64,000 nt of DNA from Topomyia yanbarensis (taxonomy: Eukaryota; Arthropoda; Insecta; Diptera; Culicidae). Of this stretch, positions 42,421-55,524 are shown piece after piece. The stretch covers positions 205,062,897 to 205,126,896 of the forward strand of contig NC_080671.1 in assembly GCF_030247195.1 (NCBI RefSeq). The letters are read 5' to 3'. The number at the start of each line of letters is the position of its first letter. The first letter of the stretch is position 1. Both the position numbers and the translations under genes were made by a program. The notes under the pieces are model-generated. The model was not told the origin of the DNA. It saw only the letters and a list, made by a program, of their open reading frames with translations, and ran no database searches.

Positions 42421-43738
42421 ACTCCAAGGAACGGCGTAGCCAAGAGAAGGTTTCGGAGCTTAACACCATACAACTCCCCCCCCCCCCCCACCACACCCAA
42501 AAAAAAAATTGGATTGAAGTTGAAAATTTATGGATGCAGACTGATTTAATTCTATATTACAATAACAATTATCTGATCCGTAAATTGATAACCTGTTGTT
42601 GTAAACATCATGAGGACTTTTGATAAATTGTCGGAATGGGGTCCTGATATGTAACTGATCTATTAGTCTTGATTTCACAGTTGTCTAATTGCATCAATAT
42701 CAATTTCCTGCCTGAAAACATCCCAATAGAAAATTCCAGAGGTCTGTTATCAATCATAATCCTCAGATTTCTTTTCAAATTGAGCTCGCTTTTGTAGAGA
42801 TGTACTGTAATAAGGGTCTTTATTTAATAGGAAGCGAAGTTAAACTCTAAAAATCGTCAATCATACCGGCCCGGAGGGAGTATGCAGTGAGGGGTTGCTA
42901 CTTTAAAATTGAAACTAGTTTAAAATTTCTTAACAAGTTGGAAATTCAGCAGGACCCGGACCTCCCGGATCTTTCTCCATGATCCACAGCTGGTTTCAAG
43001 CGATGTTTCAGTATCAACACATAGTATCTCAAGATCGTGGCTGTCGATCCATTGTATGTATGTGCAAATCGTACTGAATATGTAATATTCATTTCCACCA
43101 TTGTATTGAACATAACCAGCCATGGAATCGTAGTCTGGACAAATGAGAAAAGCACAATTGCACCACTAGGTGGATTAAAACAGGTTTATATTTTGGGAAT
43201 GCGTCGAGTTGAGACGAAAACGTAATATGATTAATAACGAGTATAACACTTTCCGAATGTAGAGAGAAATTTATGAAAAATGACGATTTCCATTCGACTC
43301 TAGCAGGTCCTGATCGATTTTGATGAGCATTTGATTTTTGTTGTATGACCAATTTTATGTATAGGTCAAATGTTCAAAAACAGTAAAACAGTCAAGGTAG
43401 CATCATTTTGAAACCGCCGATTTCGGAGGTTTAGTATCTTCGATGAGTTTTACAAACGTTAAACAGCGCATCATTTGATAAAATTATTTTGACGGTATAT
43501 CGTCCAAGAAGTATTTGTGGTGAATTTTCTCAGGCTAATATTCATGACTACAATAAAGTCTCAACAAATTCGCTAAAGACACGAACCTTGTTACTATTTT
43601 CTGGAAAATAATTCTCCATAATTTTAAAACTTCAAAAATTATGGTTTCGGAATTATGTCGTTTGGACAGTAAGATCGATTTTCACCAACCCCCCCCCCCC
43701 CCCCGAACTGAATTTCTGGCTACGCCGCTGACTTCAAG
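42421..43738 (+). mobile_element. Diverged third copy of the CAGTGGCG hAT element
   Basis: The element proper is 42429-43730. Ends GAACGGCGTAGCC (two changes from the consensus) and GGCTACGCCGCTG, with C-runs just inside both ends. Flanks ACTCCAAG and ACTTCAAG form an 8-bp duplication with one mismatch. The interior is collinear with the copies at 22-26 kb but diverged and shorter. It supplies the 8-bp duplication that the tandem copies lack, supporting hAT. Confidence 0.78.
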
Positions 43739-45300
43739 TAAGTCGAAACAAAGTCGTTCTACAGTCGTTCACAAGAAACTTCTTCGAATGCTGAATATCT
43801 ATTATAATACATTGACACCCCAATTTTATGAGCCAAATATGAACATAGGTTTGATGGGCTCTAGCAGACGAACAAGACTGAATTCGAGTAAATCCTTTCT
43901 TGAGCATGTTTTCCGTATCATGAAGATGGAAATATGCAAAAATAAAAAGTTCATCATAATCAGAAATAGTTATCAGACTACATCAAGGGACGGGAAGAAT
44001 ACTTTAACAGCTTCAGTTTATTATAGAGAGAAAAAAAGCCCGATTTAGTCAATGTCCCCATTTTGTCAACCTAAAATACACCATGAGATTGATAAAAATG
44101 GGTCTTTACTGCATGTATTATTCACTGTGTTTCACATAAATAGGTACATTTCATTTTTGGGGATTTTTTTTATTGCATCGAACTACAACAATGTTTAGGT
44201 AGCTTTTAAGGGGTTATTTTATAGATTTCTTCCAAAATTTGGCGAACCTATTCCAATTCGTATACCAATTAATTGGTATACTTAAGGGTTTATATGTTGC
44301 AGATAGAGAAAATACTGAAATTTTCAGCTTTTTTACGAAAGCTTATTAAACAATTTTTCCTAATAAGTTTGTGAAAATTATAAACCATTTGAAATTTTTT
44401 TAATAGTTTAATTTTTTATTTAACCGTGATTTTTTAATAAATAGTGACCATCGCTTCACAACGTAGTCTATTTTTCATGGCTTGCGGTGAGCACGATCTC
44501 TCGAATTGCTGAACTGAAAATTATGGAATAGAAATTAATTTTTAGTATTCTTTACAGATTTAACTCGCCGTGCAAATAGCTCTGAATTAGACCCGCTGGT
44601 GCCTTAAGACGATTTCGCTAGATTTTCAGAGCACTGTGCACCCAGTGCATTAACGCAAGTGACGGAAGGTTATCGAAAAGATTCGTGAAAATGAAAATTT
44701 CAGTAATGATGATGATTTTTCCAAACGGTTCGTTTTCGAGAGGTTTTTATTTGTTCTTTGGCATTAGGATTAGCGATAATAATTTAAATCAAGGATACTA
44801 CTGGGAAGTCACCTTTAGAAAAAGTCGATGTCGAAGTAAAATTTGGAACTATGCACGCATGCACTTCAGAGATAGCGTGATATCAGGAGCTGCGATTTCA
44901 TTTCAACGCTTTTTTTTTGTGAAAAGGGCAATACTTCCAAATATAAACATAAGGCTTTTTTCAAACACTGATGTTGTCCTATGCTGATTTGAGCGATTCT
45001 CTGAGTCCTGCTACTATCCCATGTAGTATGTGTTATCAAAAACATCGCGAAGCATCAAGTTCTAAATGTTCTCAAAGATATAATATCCGAAGAGAGTGAT
45101 AAGAGTTATAAGAAATGTCTCATCACACTGTTAGGTGGATTAAAAGCGTTTTTGTTTATAATGATGGAATATTGAATTAATTAAAAAGAGTTTTGTGAGT
45201 GCATCGATTATAACATAAAAATAGATCACATTTAAAGTTACGTTATATGCAATTGCGTCATATTTCTACATTGAGTCATCTTTAATATTCAGATTTTTTT
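43739..45300. other. Unassigned DNA with a repeat shared with 5760-6180
   Basis: 43820-44130 ('gatgggctctagcagacgaac', 'aattcgagtaaatcctttct', 'gataaaaatgggtctttact') is a diverged copy of 5760-6180. The rest is AT-rich without a gene; the open stretch at 44685-44987 has no family features. Confidence 0.45.
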
Positions 45301-45418
45301 TAGTGTGTAGAAGAAAACCCATCTGAAATGTTTCTCAACAACGATGAGCCTTCACCTGCTGAAGTGCAGCTGTTTTACACGCCACTTTTCGAGCGTCTTC
45401 TCTCAATATTCGGCGTCA

Positions 45419-47491
45419 TCTGAGATTAGGGTGACCATACGTCCTGGTTTCCCAGGACATGTCCTGGTTTTACATTGACTATCCTGGTGTCCTGGGAAGT
45501 CGAGGAAAATGCTTGATTTGTCCTGGTTTTTCTCCTGCAAGTCTAATATATTTCTATTTATTTAGTCCCATGTTTGTTTGAAACTCAACAGCACATTTGC
45601 AAAGCACAAAGTTTAGACTAACGGAAGTCGTCGTTATATAAGCCCACCACACTCGTTACTGATAACGTTTAAAACTTTGGCCATAACGGAAAGCTACGCT
45701 ATGGAAGACAACATGCAATACGTCGTTGAGTGTGATAATGTTAGGATCAAGATACCCGTTTATATTGACAATGGTAAGATTGATATGCGTGTGCACGATC
45801 TACACCTGGGTACTACTAATAAATTTTTTACAATCATCATGTCGGAATACGTAACGGTGTAATCCTTTAAATTGGAAACCTGGAGAAAATATTCCAACGG
45901 TGTATTTCCAACGGTGTTTGTTTCGTTGGAATGCGAGTGACGGAACCTATTCCGTCATATCTGAACTTTCAATTCAAAACAAAATGCGTGACCAAATCTC
46001 AAATCACGTTTTGCACGTATGAAGGACAGACCCCTGTGTGCCCTACGTTTTACACATTTACACAAACCTCTAACGAAGCAATATCAACTGCAAGCCTACC
46101 CATCACACAGCCCTTCATCAACATTCAACATCAATTAAATCACAAACCACCGGAGTTGCAGCTCAGGCACCAACGAATACTGAAACAACAGAACCTACGT
46201 ACAACGTGAACGATCATTGTGATGCGCCGTTTACTTCCCAATCAACTGCCAGCACCACCGATAATAAAGTAAATAACAAAGAACACCTGTAAGCGATCAT
46301 GACCCGTAGGCCCCACAAACAACTCGAACCAGGTAATCGTGAAAGCCCATACAACATTACCAGCGAGGATAGCATGAACGAAAACGATAAACCGAGAGAA
46401 AGCGGACTAAGTGATCCCCAAGCAATAAGAGGCAATGAAGTAAATACATCTTCAACAATAAAATTCGATTTATCCTGCATAACAGGGAGTATGGAATGCC
46501 ACGCTCAAACCAGTTCTACGAAATTTCAAAATCAGTTACTTATTTCTGCTTGTATTTACCGAATTCAGATTCACCGCCTCTCTCATTCATTAACTTCCCA
46601 ACTGACTGAAACTTCATGCAGAATGGAATAATTGAGTGCAGGGAAAATATAAATTCCTTCACCAACCGAAGCATTTATTTGTTTTTATGTGAATAGTTTG
46701 AAGGCAAAAGCTGGCATCTTCTACATTTTCGAGCATAAGTGAACTGCATAATCTATATCTGGTGCACTTTTGCTCAATAATCCCTTTCAAAGGTAGAATG
46801 GAAACAAAATTCCACAAACCGAACATGTCCGAACCTGAATGCGCTGTGTCGGTAAAACGAATGACGAGGGAAACGAACCAAACATTTCATTCATCGCGAC
46901 GGGCATGAATTGAATTTTGTTTCCTTTCAAGTTCACATAGGGATATCAATTTTTTCAAGCTCGGGCTCAAACTGATATTATTCACACCAAGCTATCCGCC
47001 AATTTTCATATAACAATCGATTAAACGGAGAATTTTTTGGTAACAACGGTAGGTTTTGCAGTTCTCAAATCGAGAGATAATGGTTGTCATTGGAGATTGC
47101 CAAGCATAGCGCAGGGAAGCTACTTGGGATCGCTGATGTTTCTGATTTACGTCAATGTCGTGTTTTAGTACTGAAAACTCCTCGCCGGTCCTGCACAGAC
47201 CATCTCAGCATGAAACGTTTGTTGATGGTGGTGTAGCAAGAACTGCTTTTGTGTAAATCCGAAAAAGTTCTTGGTGATCGGTTTCCGATGAAAGACTTTC
47301 TGGCAGAGCTCTTCCTCCCAGACTCCCAGAACTTTTTTATTGTCGAAGCTCTGCCTGCCAAACCCCAGAACTTTTCAACTGCCGAAAACATGCAGAAAAG
47401 GCAATGTCGATTGATAGGTAACGGGGGGAAGCAGTACCCTTTCGACTGTCCTGGTTTTTTACTCGTCTGATATGGTCACCCTATCTGAGAT
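45419..47491. mobile_element. 2.06-kb hAT element with TAGGGTGACCATA ends
   Basis: The element proper is 45427-47483. The 13-bp ends TAGGGTGACCATA are exact inverted copies, flanked by TCTGAGAT on both sides. The left subterminal region repeats gtcctgg five times (45440-45530), and the right end has one copy. No transposase. It carries a decayed ORF1-only retroposon and, near 47098-47160, a scrap of LINE reverse transcriptase (PSIAQGSYLGSLMFLIYVN). Confidence 0.9.
45660..46640 (+). pseudogene. ORF1-only retroposon, copy 3, decayed
   Basis: MEDNMQYVVECDNVRIKIPV then YIDNGKIDMRVHDL matches residues about 83-115 of the intact protein at 28899. Later scraps (NGVF, SLECE, SKSQITFCTYEGQTPVCP) follow in changing frames. 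The zinc knuckle is lost after its first cysteine (VCPTFYTF). The N-terminal third is absent. It lies wholly inside the hAT element. Confidence 0.65.
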
Positions 47492-48009
47492 AATTGACAA
47501 CGCTGTTCGAGACGTCCCTTCTGATATTATCATTATGTTTTCACCATCGACGATGAAATGGTTCGTTCGCCTATCCAGAAGACAAAAGTATCCTTCGATC
47601 CCGGTCCGAGTATTATGCCTGCTGCTGTATTGAAAAAATGCTCGGACATCTTGGCTGCACCACTCGCACAACTTTTCAATATGTCGCTTCAGCAGCAAAC
47701 GTTTCCAGTGCACTGCACACTGCAGTGCACAAGTGTTCGACACTATTACTAACTCAAAAAAGGCGACAAGCGTGAGGTTGAAAATTACTCCTCTCCCGGT
47801 TGAAACAAAACATTGAATCAGTAGTTAACGAAACACTATTTGCTTCCTACCGACACTATATTAGCACCTGTCAGCATGGTTTCTATCCTGGCCATTCGGT
47901 GTAGAAATCCTCAGCACGCTCCATAACACCCAAATTGGTCTTACCTCTGCTGTTACCAATAACCAAATGCGATCCTTATTATTAACTCTTGAAAATTTTA
48001 TTAATGATT

Positions 48010-49140
48010 AGGTGCGTCCAGTTCCATCACGGAGTGCCGAAAGTTATTCAGTACCACATTTAAATTTGGTTTTTTAAATTGTTTTTTTTTTTTTGGTAAA
48101 TCGTGTATCGGTTGAATAGCTGGGACCTTTTAGAAGGCATTCTGATCATAAGCACGGTCATCTATCATTTCAGAGGAAAATTTTGTCGTGCGGCATCTTT
48201 CCCATACAATTGGGAGAGAAGCCGCATCAAAATTGCGGGTGAGATGCCGCACTCGATGGCGGAGGATATGTGACTAGAATGTATTTTTTCACCTCGTAAT
48301 GTCATTAAATGATAATTTGCGTCAGGTATAGATTAATAATAAGGTATATCCACAAACTAACGGACCTAACACAGTGACATATAAAAATATGAGTCTATTT
48401 ATCTATATATTTAAACGAGCGATATGTATCTAAGTATTAGTTACTTCGGTTTATTTTTAAAGCATCAGGCACAAATTTTAGTAATTGCATTGATTTGTAG
48501 TGATGTCAATCTTGGGATAAAATAAAAATTTCAACGAATTGATGCTTTTTAAAATGAATCTTTCAAGAACAAACCAAAGTTATATAAATACATTGTTGGA
48601 AGAAACAACCTAAAACTGCTTTTAAGGAACCCACACCAACATATCGCTCGTACAAACATATAAATAAATAGTACCCTTAATTAAGTTACTCCAACTTCAC
48701 CGTTGCACAAAGTTGCAAAAGAAAAATATTTTTAAAATGCTGAATAAATTTTTTTTTCTGGAAATGGTATTACCCCCTTGAGAAAAATGAAGGCGTTGGC
48801 CGATTTATAGGTGTAATCAAACTTCATGAAACTCAGCTGAAGACCCCTAATCACAAAAACATCAACGATAGCTAAAAAATACTTTTGTTCACAATTTTTC
48901 AGTTTGTGACCATGATACGGCATCTCACCCGCACATGCCGCATCTCTCCCGCAATGACCTTTTTTTTAAAATTGTTCATGGAAATTTGATGATTTTTTTC
49001 ATGACAAAAACCATTTCACAGTATTTTCGAAACTTGTCGCAATTGATAAAACTGATTTTATCAAATATTGAATGGTTCACTTTGATGCAGGATCGATTTT
49101 AAGAAATGTGCGGCATCTCTCCCCAAATTACCCTATACGA
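48010..49140. repeat. Segment with repeated GCGGCATCTC motifs
   Basis: The motif tgcggcatctctcccc and close variants occurs at 48190, 48260 (inverted), 48920, 48945 and 49110, in both orientations, separated by AT-rich DNA. The right edge reads 'aaattaccctatacg'. It may be a further element with subterminal repeats, but I could not pair its ends. Confidence 0.4.
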
Positions 49141-49740
49141 TCCCTAGATGGAACCGAACTGGTCGTTTGTATGAAAGGTGATATAAATGAACGAAGGATA
49201 GCACACCTCAATCTCAATGTTGCAATGCAGCTCACTGAACGCAACCACACATCCTTCCCCTTTCTCAAAAAAATGTTTGCGACTATATATGATACCTACA
49301 GCCAAAACAATTTCTAAATGCAAAAACGGCATTACATCCATTCGTGCATATTTCGAATTAGAATTATGCCTTCTTTGCATTGTTGACCAAATATAGCTAA
49401 GGCACTATACAAAATTTGTTATTGATTTTCATGATTAAAAAAATCGATTGAGAATACACGCTATCATATGATCTGCCCGCATGTAAACGTATTAGTTGGT
49501 TTTGCTTGCTGAGTCTGCCAAAAAGGTGGTATATTCTATATATGAATACCACCGTGCTGTTTGTAAGAACTTCTGTTACCTTTTTTGTTTGCGAACAGCT
49601 CAATTCCAACCTATGTCTAAAATCTAAAGGTCTGGCAGATGATTGCACATATCACCAATCCGAATAAGAAATGTTCAATGGTAAATGTGATATCTTCGCT
49701 TGTTTACCTCACCGATAGCAGAAGTAGTAGGTGATGACGT
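49141..49740. other. Unassigned AT-rich DNA
   Basis: No gene or repeat recognised. Confidence 0.35.
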
Positions 49741-50045
49741 CGGTCAGTGTGTTTTGATTGATTTTCGTTGGCTGACTTTTAATAGTTTGTTTAGTGGAAA
49801 AAAGCGTGAATTATTTTGAATAAAGTTACTAAATTATTGATGTTCTTAGTGCATCTTGCGTACCGTCGCTGAAGAACAGACTGTACTTCATGCAGTACCG
49901 CAAAAGAAAACACCGGAAGAAACGGTTACTGTTCGGTAGGAACCGAGAACTTTCTGACACACATCGTGTGCGCTCGCAGCACTTTAAGTCAGACGTTTTC
50001 GAGTTTAGAAATCAAGATGAACACTGACACTCAATACCGAAACCA
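49741..50045 (+). other. Possible 5' exon with THAP-like residues
   Basis: A TCAGTGTG initiator-like site (49744) is followed about 100 bp later by an open frame (SASCVPSLKNRLYFMQYRKR, then HRVRSQHFKSDVFEF) that stops at a TGA near 50028. A donor-like AG|GTGAGC follows at 50045. HRVRSQHF recalls the C-terminal 'VCSEHF' of THAP zinc fingers, but with the cysteine replaced by Arg. There is no matching downstream exon. It could be a decayed P-element/THAP remnant or chance. Confidence 0.25.
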
Positions 50046-51328
50046 GGTGAGCATATCCGTTAATATACTTCTTTTTCTGTTGCTGCACCGCCAGTTCGTT
50101 GGCCGCCATCAGAAGTTGACTTCAATTGGTCTACATATGCGAAATGAAAGGCTAATGCAGAGCTGGAAGAGCTGCTATTCGCGTCTGCGTAGCCTTCCAT
50201 GGTCATGTGTATTATTGCGGAGTCATTTTAACACTAATACTCCGATATCGTTAAATTCACTAATACATACTGTGGGTTTGTGTAAGTTTCTGTAGTGCGA
50301 TTGCCATTTTATTCATTTTTGTCCCGGACCAATATCGCTTTATATGCATTATACCAGTTACAATGCAAAATTCTCATTAGAATCATGCTTATTCGCATGT
50401 AAAACGTACGGTTCGCGTTTTGAGTGTACTAATCAATTCTGAACAGCTTTTACCTATAAAAAGTGATTCATTAAAAAGAGTTTCACCAATTAGTTTGTAA
50501 TTTCTGCGTACTTGTTGTCTTGTAGTAGAGAAAAAGGATCTAGGTAAAACCAGATTACCGTGGACTTTCCAAGGTTAATTGCTATAGCGATATTGAATGG
50601 TATTAGTATTCACGCAAAAGCTCGATTAATGGACATGCGGACAATCACAAAACGCGGCACGAGAGAGGGCAAAACACTTATTCTTCAACAAATACTTATG
50701 TAACAACATCGAAAAAGATTACATTTTTTGTCGATCGGGTTTGAACTGGATGTTGCCGATCTACAGGATGATGTTCGACCCGTACGTCACCCTATAGATG
50801 GGCAACAATGATTTCAAAACCAATTGACAAAAGGCAAATTTTGGATGCTTTTTTTCATTAGTAATTTCAATAAGTGTTATGTCATGTCGTTACGCGTTTT
50901 TGTGAGTGTAGACGAAGTTCGTACGTTAGCATAGCTCCAAAATAAATGACATGCGTACGCTGTTTGTAAACGTTTAGAAATGCCATGTACAATAGACTGG
51001 TTCAATTTTTGACTTTTAGCTCCACCAGGCTCTATTGATTCCTTCTATGGCCCTTAGTAATTGCGCAAATTTTGGTACCGATCGGTTGTGTCTACGGACC
51101 CTCCAAAAATTTCAAAGTTTATATGGAAATTAGTATGAAAAATCGGTTAACATTGAAAATAAATTCTTAAAAAATCACCTCATCAATCAATTCATGAGAA
51201 CACTATATATTTCTAAAGGTATTCTTCTACTGAACACATTCGTGGGACATTGTAAGTTTGTGAAAATTCGCTGAGAAAAGTTATTAACTAAAGAAGCAGC
51301 ATGACTTCAAAACAAGTGGATTTTATTA

Positions 51329-51444
51329 TTAATCATAGCAACCCTGTTTGAATAGCTCCATCATTATACAAGTGTAAACTAGGCTTACCACCCACCGCTC
51401 CCGTATGGCAGATGCAGCTATTTCAACAGGGTTGCTATGATTAA
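51329..51444. mobile_element. 108-bp TTAA-flanked miniature element
   Basis: The element proper is 51333-51440. Its ends TCATAGCAACCCTGTTTGAA and TTTCAACAGGGTTGCTATGA are inverted copies, flanked by TTAA. It sits in the left arm of the foldback element and is absent from the right. Confidence 0.82.
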
Positions 51445-51934
51445 CCTTCAAACTACCAAGCCCTCTTCGATACACCAAAATCGACGTTCAATTGGCCACA
51501 ACTTTTTTTCTGTTTAATCGATTTTGATGCAGTTTTTTGCCAAAGAACCGGAAATTATTCCAATTTTCGAAAATGCTTTAAAAATCGTATTCGGAGCTAT
51601 GACCCCGGAGTAAATCCAGATTGCAGTGGGGTACCAACTTTTGGCCATTTTCAGTTTTTCATAAATATTTTCAAAACAACGCTAGAATTCAACATTTTTC
51701 GACAAGAATTTGTCAGAAATGACCTTCTTACATAATAATTGCACTTCATATATGAGTAATACGAATTGGCCAGTTCCTGGGAGCGGTTCCCAAAAGTGGC
51801 CATTCATGAGCTCACATTGCATATGCTTTATTATAACAGAAACACTAATTTATTTCAACAAATCTTATCAGATCGTCTACTTAGTATAGCAAGCAATTAA
51901 TTCAATAAAGGTTTAATATAGATTTGCCACTTTC

Positions 51935-53520
51935 TGACCAGTTCCGGGAGTTCCGGAACACGGTTCCCAGGACGAAATTTATTTGTTATGATAATTGTGG
52001 AATTCGGCACATCAAAAAACATCAACTCGATAAGCTATGAAGAATGCAATCATATACGAAGGCATCCGTACACATGTGGGCCATTGATGACCAGTTCCGG
52101 GAATTCCGGAATACGGTTCCCAGGACAAATTTTATTTGTATGATAATCGTGGAACGCTGTACATCAAAAAACATTAACTCGATGAACTATGAACAATGCA
52201 ATCATATACGAAGGTATCCGGACACATGTAGACACTTTATGACCAGTTCTGGGAATTCCGGAATACGGTTCCCAGGACAAATTTTATTTTTATGATAATC
52301 ATGGAATGAGGCACATCAAAAAACATCAACTCGAAGATCTATGAAGAATGCAATCATATACGGAGGTATCCGGACACATGTAGACACTTGATGACCAGTT
52401 CCGGGAATTCCGGAACATGGTTCCCATGTCAAATTTTATTTTTATGATAGTCATAGCATGCGGCACATCAAAAAACATCAACTCGATGATCAATGAAGAA
52501 TGCAATCATATACGAAGGCATCCGTACAGATGTGGACAATTAATGACCAGTTCCGGGAATTCCGGAATACGGTTCCCAGGACAAATTTTATTTGTATGAT
52601 AATCGTGGCACGCTGCACATCAAAAAACATTAACTCGATGAACTATGAACAATGCAATCATATACGAAGGTATCCGGACACATATAGACACTTGATGACC
52701 AGTTCTGGGAATTCCGGAACATGGTTCCCAGGTCAAATTTTTATGATAATCGTGGCATGTGACACATCAAAAAACATCAACTCGATGATCTATGAAGAAT
52801 GCAATCATGTATGAAGGCATCCGTACACATGTAGACACGTGATGACCAGTTCCGGGAATTCCGGAACATGGTTCCCAGGTCAAATTTTATTTTTATGACG
52901 ATCGTGGCATGTGGCACATCAAAAAACATCAACTCGATGATCTATGAAGAATGCAATCATGTATGAAGACATCCGTGCACATGCGGACACATGATGCCCG
53001 GTTCCGAGAATTCCGGAATACGGTTCCCAGGACGAATTTCGTTTTTTATGATAATCATGGCATGAGGCACATCAAAAAACGTCAAGTCGAAGATCTATGA
53101 AGAATGCAATTATATACGAAGGTATCCTGACACATACGGTCACTTGATGGCCAGTTCCGGGAATTCCGAAATACGGCACATCAAAAAACATCAACTCGAT
53201 GATCTATGAAGAATACGAAGGCATCGATACAAGCGGACACTTGATGACCGGTTTCAGGAATTCCGGAACACGATTCCCGGGTCGAATTTTGTTTTCCATT
53301 ATGAGCATGATAATATATGAAGGTATCCGGACACATGATTCTCAGTTCCGGGAATTCCGGAACACTGTTCACAGTACGAATTTTTTTATTCGATTTTTTT
53401 GTTTTTGAGTTGAGGTATGCGGTTCATCAAAAAACATCCCTCGATGATCTACGAAGAAAGCAGTCATCCAGACACATACGGAAATTTGATGGCCGGTTCC
53501 GTGAATTCCGGAACACGCTT
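51935..53520 (+). repeat. Satellite array, forward copies (about 12 units)
   Basis: Units begin TGACCAGTTCCGGGAATTCC at 51935, 52088, 52240, 52392, 52544, 52696, 52843, 52995 and 53148 (spacing 147-153), then shorter or degenerate units at 53245, 53340 and 53490. Each holds 'cacatcaaaaaacatcaact' and 'gcaatcatatacgaagg'. Open frames across it are repeat artefacts. Confidence 0.93.
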
Positions 53521-54374
53521 TATTTTCCTTTCGTTAAGGAACGATTGCTAATGGTCTGTAAAACCGTAGTACACAAAACAAATACTCTGGAGCAGAAAAG
53601 CATTTGTTTTGTTGCTCTTAAGCTGTGCGGATTATAGCAGACGCATGTGAGTGTGTCATCGCTCCAAATTTGGGCTCCTATCACAACATGTCCTGTATAA
53701 ACTTAATGTCACTCCTGAATACCATGTCTACAAACATGTCTAGTATGAATAAGAAAATCGGAGCCAAATAACTGTATTGTGGCGACTTGTGGGTACTTAT
53801 ACTGCGACATTTTACTTATGAGTTTCTCATTTGACTTCCCACAAATTTCAGCATTGATTATGATCGCTGAGAAATATTTTCCTAAAAAGGCAAATCAAAT
53901 TGGCACTGAAAATGGAGTAAAGATGAGGTTGAGAAGCTGAACGATAATTTTTTTCACCACACCAACCGGGAAAAAATATCGTTCATCACGCATATGAAGT
54001 TTACTATTCCATTGTATGGTATTGGTGATGTTATAGTAGAAGGAGTAGAGGGTAAAGCCGGCGCAAAACAAAATGTCAATAATGTGGGTTGAGAGAGGGG
54101 TGTGGTGGTAAAAAAAGACTATCCAATTCTATTTTATCTCTTTGTGGTTCGTTGATATTTGCACTCAATCACTGTGTGCGAATTACTGCATGTACATGAG
54201 GATGACTTTTGGACAAGAGAGCATTAGCTCAAAATCGAAAATGCGACCGCGCTATTTTGGGTAAAACTTAAAAAAATAAGTTACGTAACGGAGTGTAGTA
54301 TCAAGGCTTTGCTTTAAATACATTACAGATCTTACAGAAAACTATTTCGGTCAAGGAACCGTGTTCTGGAATCC
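53521..54374. other. Spacer between the mirrored satellite arrays
   Basis: About 850 bp of non-repeated DNA. No reading frame, RNA gene or terminal repeat is recognised. This is where a transposase or cargo would sit if there were one. Confidence 0.6.
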
Positions 54375-55524
54375 GCGGAACCACAACATCAAAAGACCGC
54401 ATGTGTTCAGATGTCTTCATATATGACTGCTTTCCTCGTAAATCATTGAATTGATTTGTTTGGTTATGTTACTCCGTATGTATCCGGATGCCTTCGTATG
54501 TATGTATCCGGATTCTTCATAGTTCTTCGAGTTGATGTTTTTTGATGTGCCGCATGCCATGATTATCATAAAAAATACAATTGGTCTCGGGAACCATTTT
54601 CCGGAATTCCCGGAACTGGTCATCAAGTGTCCATATGTGTCCGGTTGCGTTCGTATATGATTGCATTCTTCATAGATCAGCGAGTTGATATTTTTTGATA
54701 TGCCGCATGCCACGATTATCATAAAAATAAAATTCATCCTGGGAACCGTGTTCCGGAATTCCCGGAACTCTCCATCAAGTGTCCGTATGTGTCCGGTTGC
54801 CTTCAATATGATTGCATTTTTCATAGATCTTCGAGTTGATGTTTTTTTATGTGCCTCATTCCATGATTATCATAAAAATAAAATTCGTCCTGGGAACCGT
54901 GTTCCGGATTTCCCGGAACTCTCCATGAAGTGTACATATGTATCTAGATGCCTTCGTATATGATTGCATTCTTCATAGATCATCGAGTTGATAATTTTTG
55001 ATGTGCCTTATGCCACGATTATCATAAAAATAAAACTCGTCCTGGGAACCGTGTTCCGGAATACCCGAAACTCTCCATCAAGTGTCCGTATGTATCCGGA
55101 TGCCTTCGTATATGATTGCACTCTTCATAGATTATCGAGTTGATGTTTTTTGATGTGCCGCATGCCATGATTATCATAAAAATAAAATTTGACCCGGGAA
55201 CCGTGTTCCGGAGTTCCCGTAACTGGTCATCAATGGTCCACAAGTGTACGGATGCCTTCGTATGTGATTGCATTCTTCACAGATCATCGAGTTGATGTTT
55301 TTTGATGTGCCGCATGCTATGATTATCATAAAAATAAAATTTGACCTGGGAACCATGTTCCGGAATTACCGGAACTGGTCATCAAGTGTCTACATGTGTT
55401 CGGATACCTTCGTATATGGTTGCATTCTTCATAGATCATCGAGTTGATGTTTTTTGATGTGCCGCATTCCACAATTATCATAAAAAATAAATTTCGTCCT
55501 GTGAACCGTGTTCCGGAATTCCCG
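54375..55524 (-). repeat. Satellite array, inverted copies (about 8 units)
   Basis: Reverse-complement units of the array at 51935-53520, with GGAATTCCCGGAACTGGTCA-type boxes about every 150 bp (near 54605, 54755, 54905, 55055, 55210, 55360, 55510). The first unit at about 54370 is degenerate. Confidence 0.92.

Larger units (their letters stand above)
45301..48000 (+). pseudogene. CR1/Jockey-type LINE RT fragment interrupted by a hAT element
   Basis: 45301-45418 reads EENPSEMFLNNDEPSPAEVQ and continues after the insertion at 47492 with IIDNAVRDVPSD, FDPGPSIMPAAVLKKCSDIL and FNMSLQQQTFP, then a decayed STCQHGFYPGHSV near 47865. The order and wording match the copy at 16889-19380. Multiple stops and frameshifts. 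Confidence 0.7.

Noticed and set aside
42465..43705. Poly-C runs as possible telomeric or G-quadruplex landmarks
   Set aside because: They are the decayed subterminal C-runs of the CAGTGGCG hAT family, also present at 22165 and 24145.
44685..44987. 100-codon open frame in AT-rich DNA
   Set aside because: No motif, homologue or promoter context that I can recognise.
52044..52814. Open frames of 60-104 codons with recurring phrases such as CTSKNINSM
   Set aside because: They follow the satellite period, and unit lengths of 147-153 do not keep frame; mirrored frames occur at 54417-55356.
51935..55524. Regularly spaced repeats resembling a CRISPR array
   Set aside because: Units are about 152 bp and repeated throughout with no unique spacers, change orientation, and lie in a eukaryotic foldback element.
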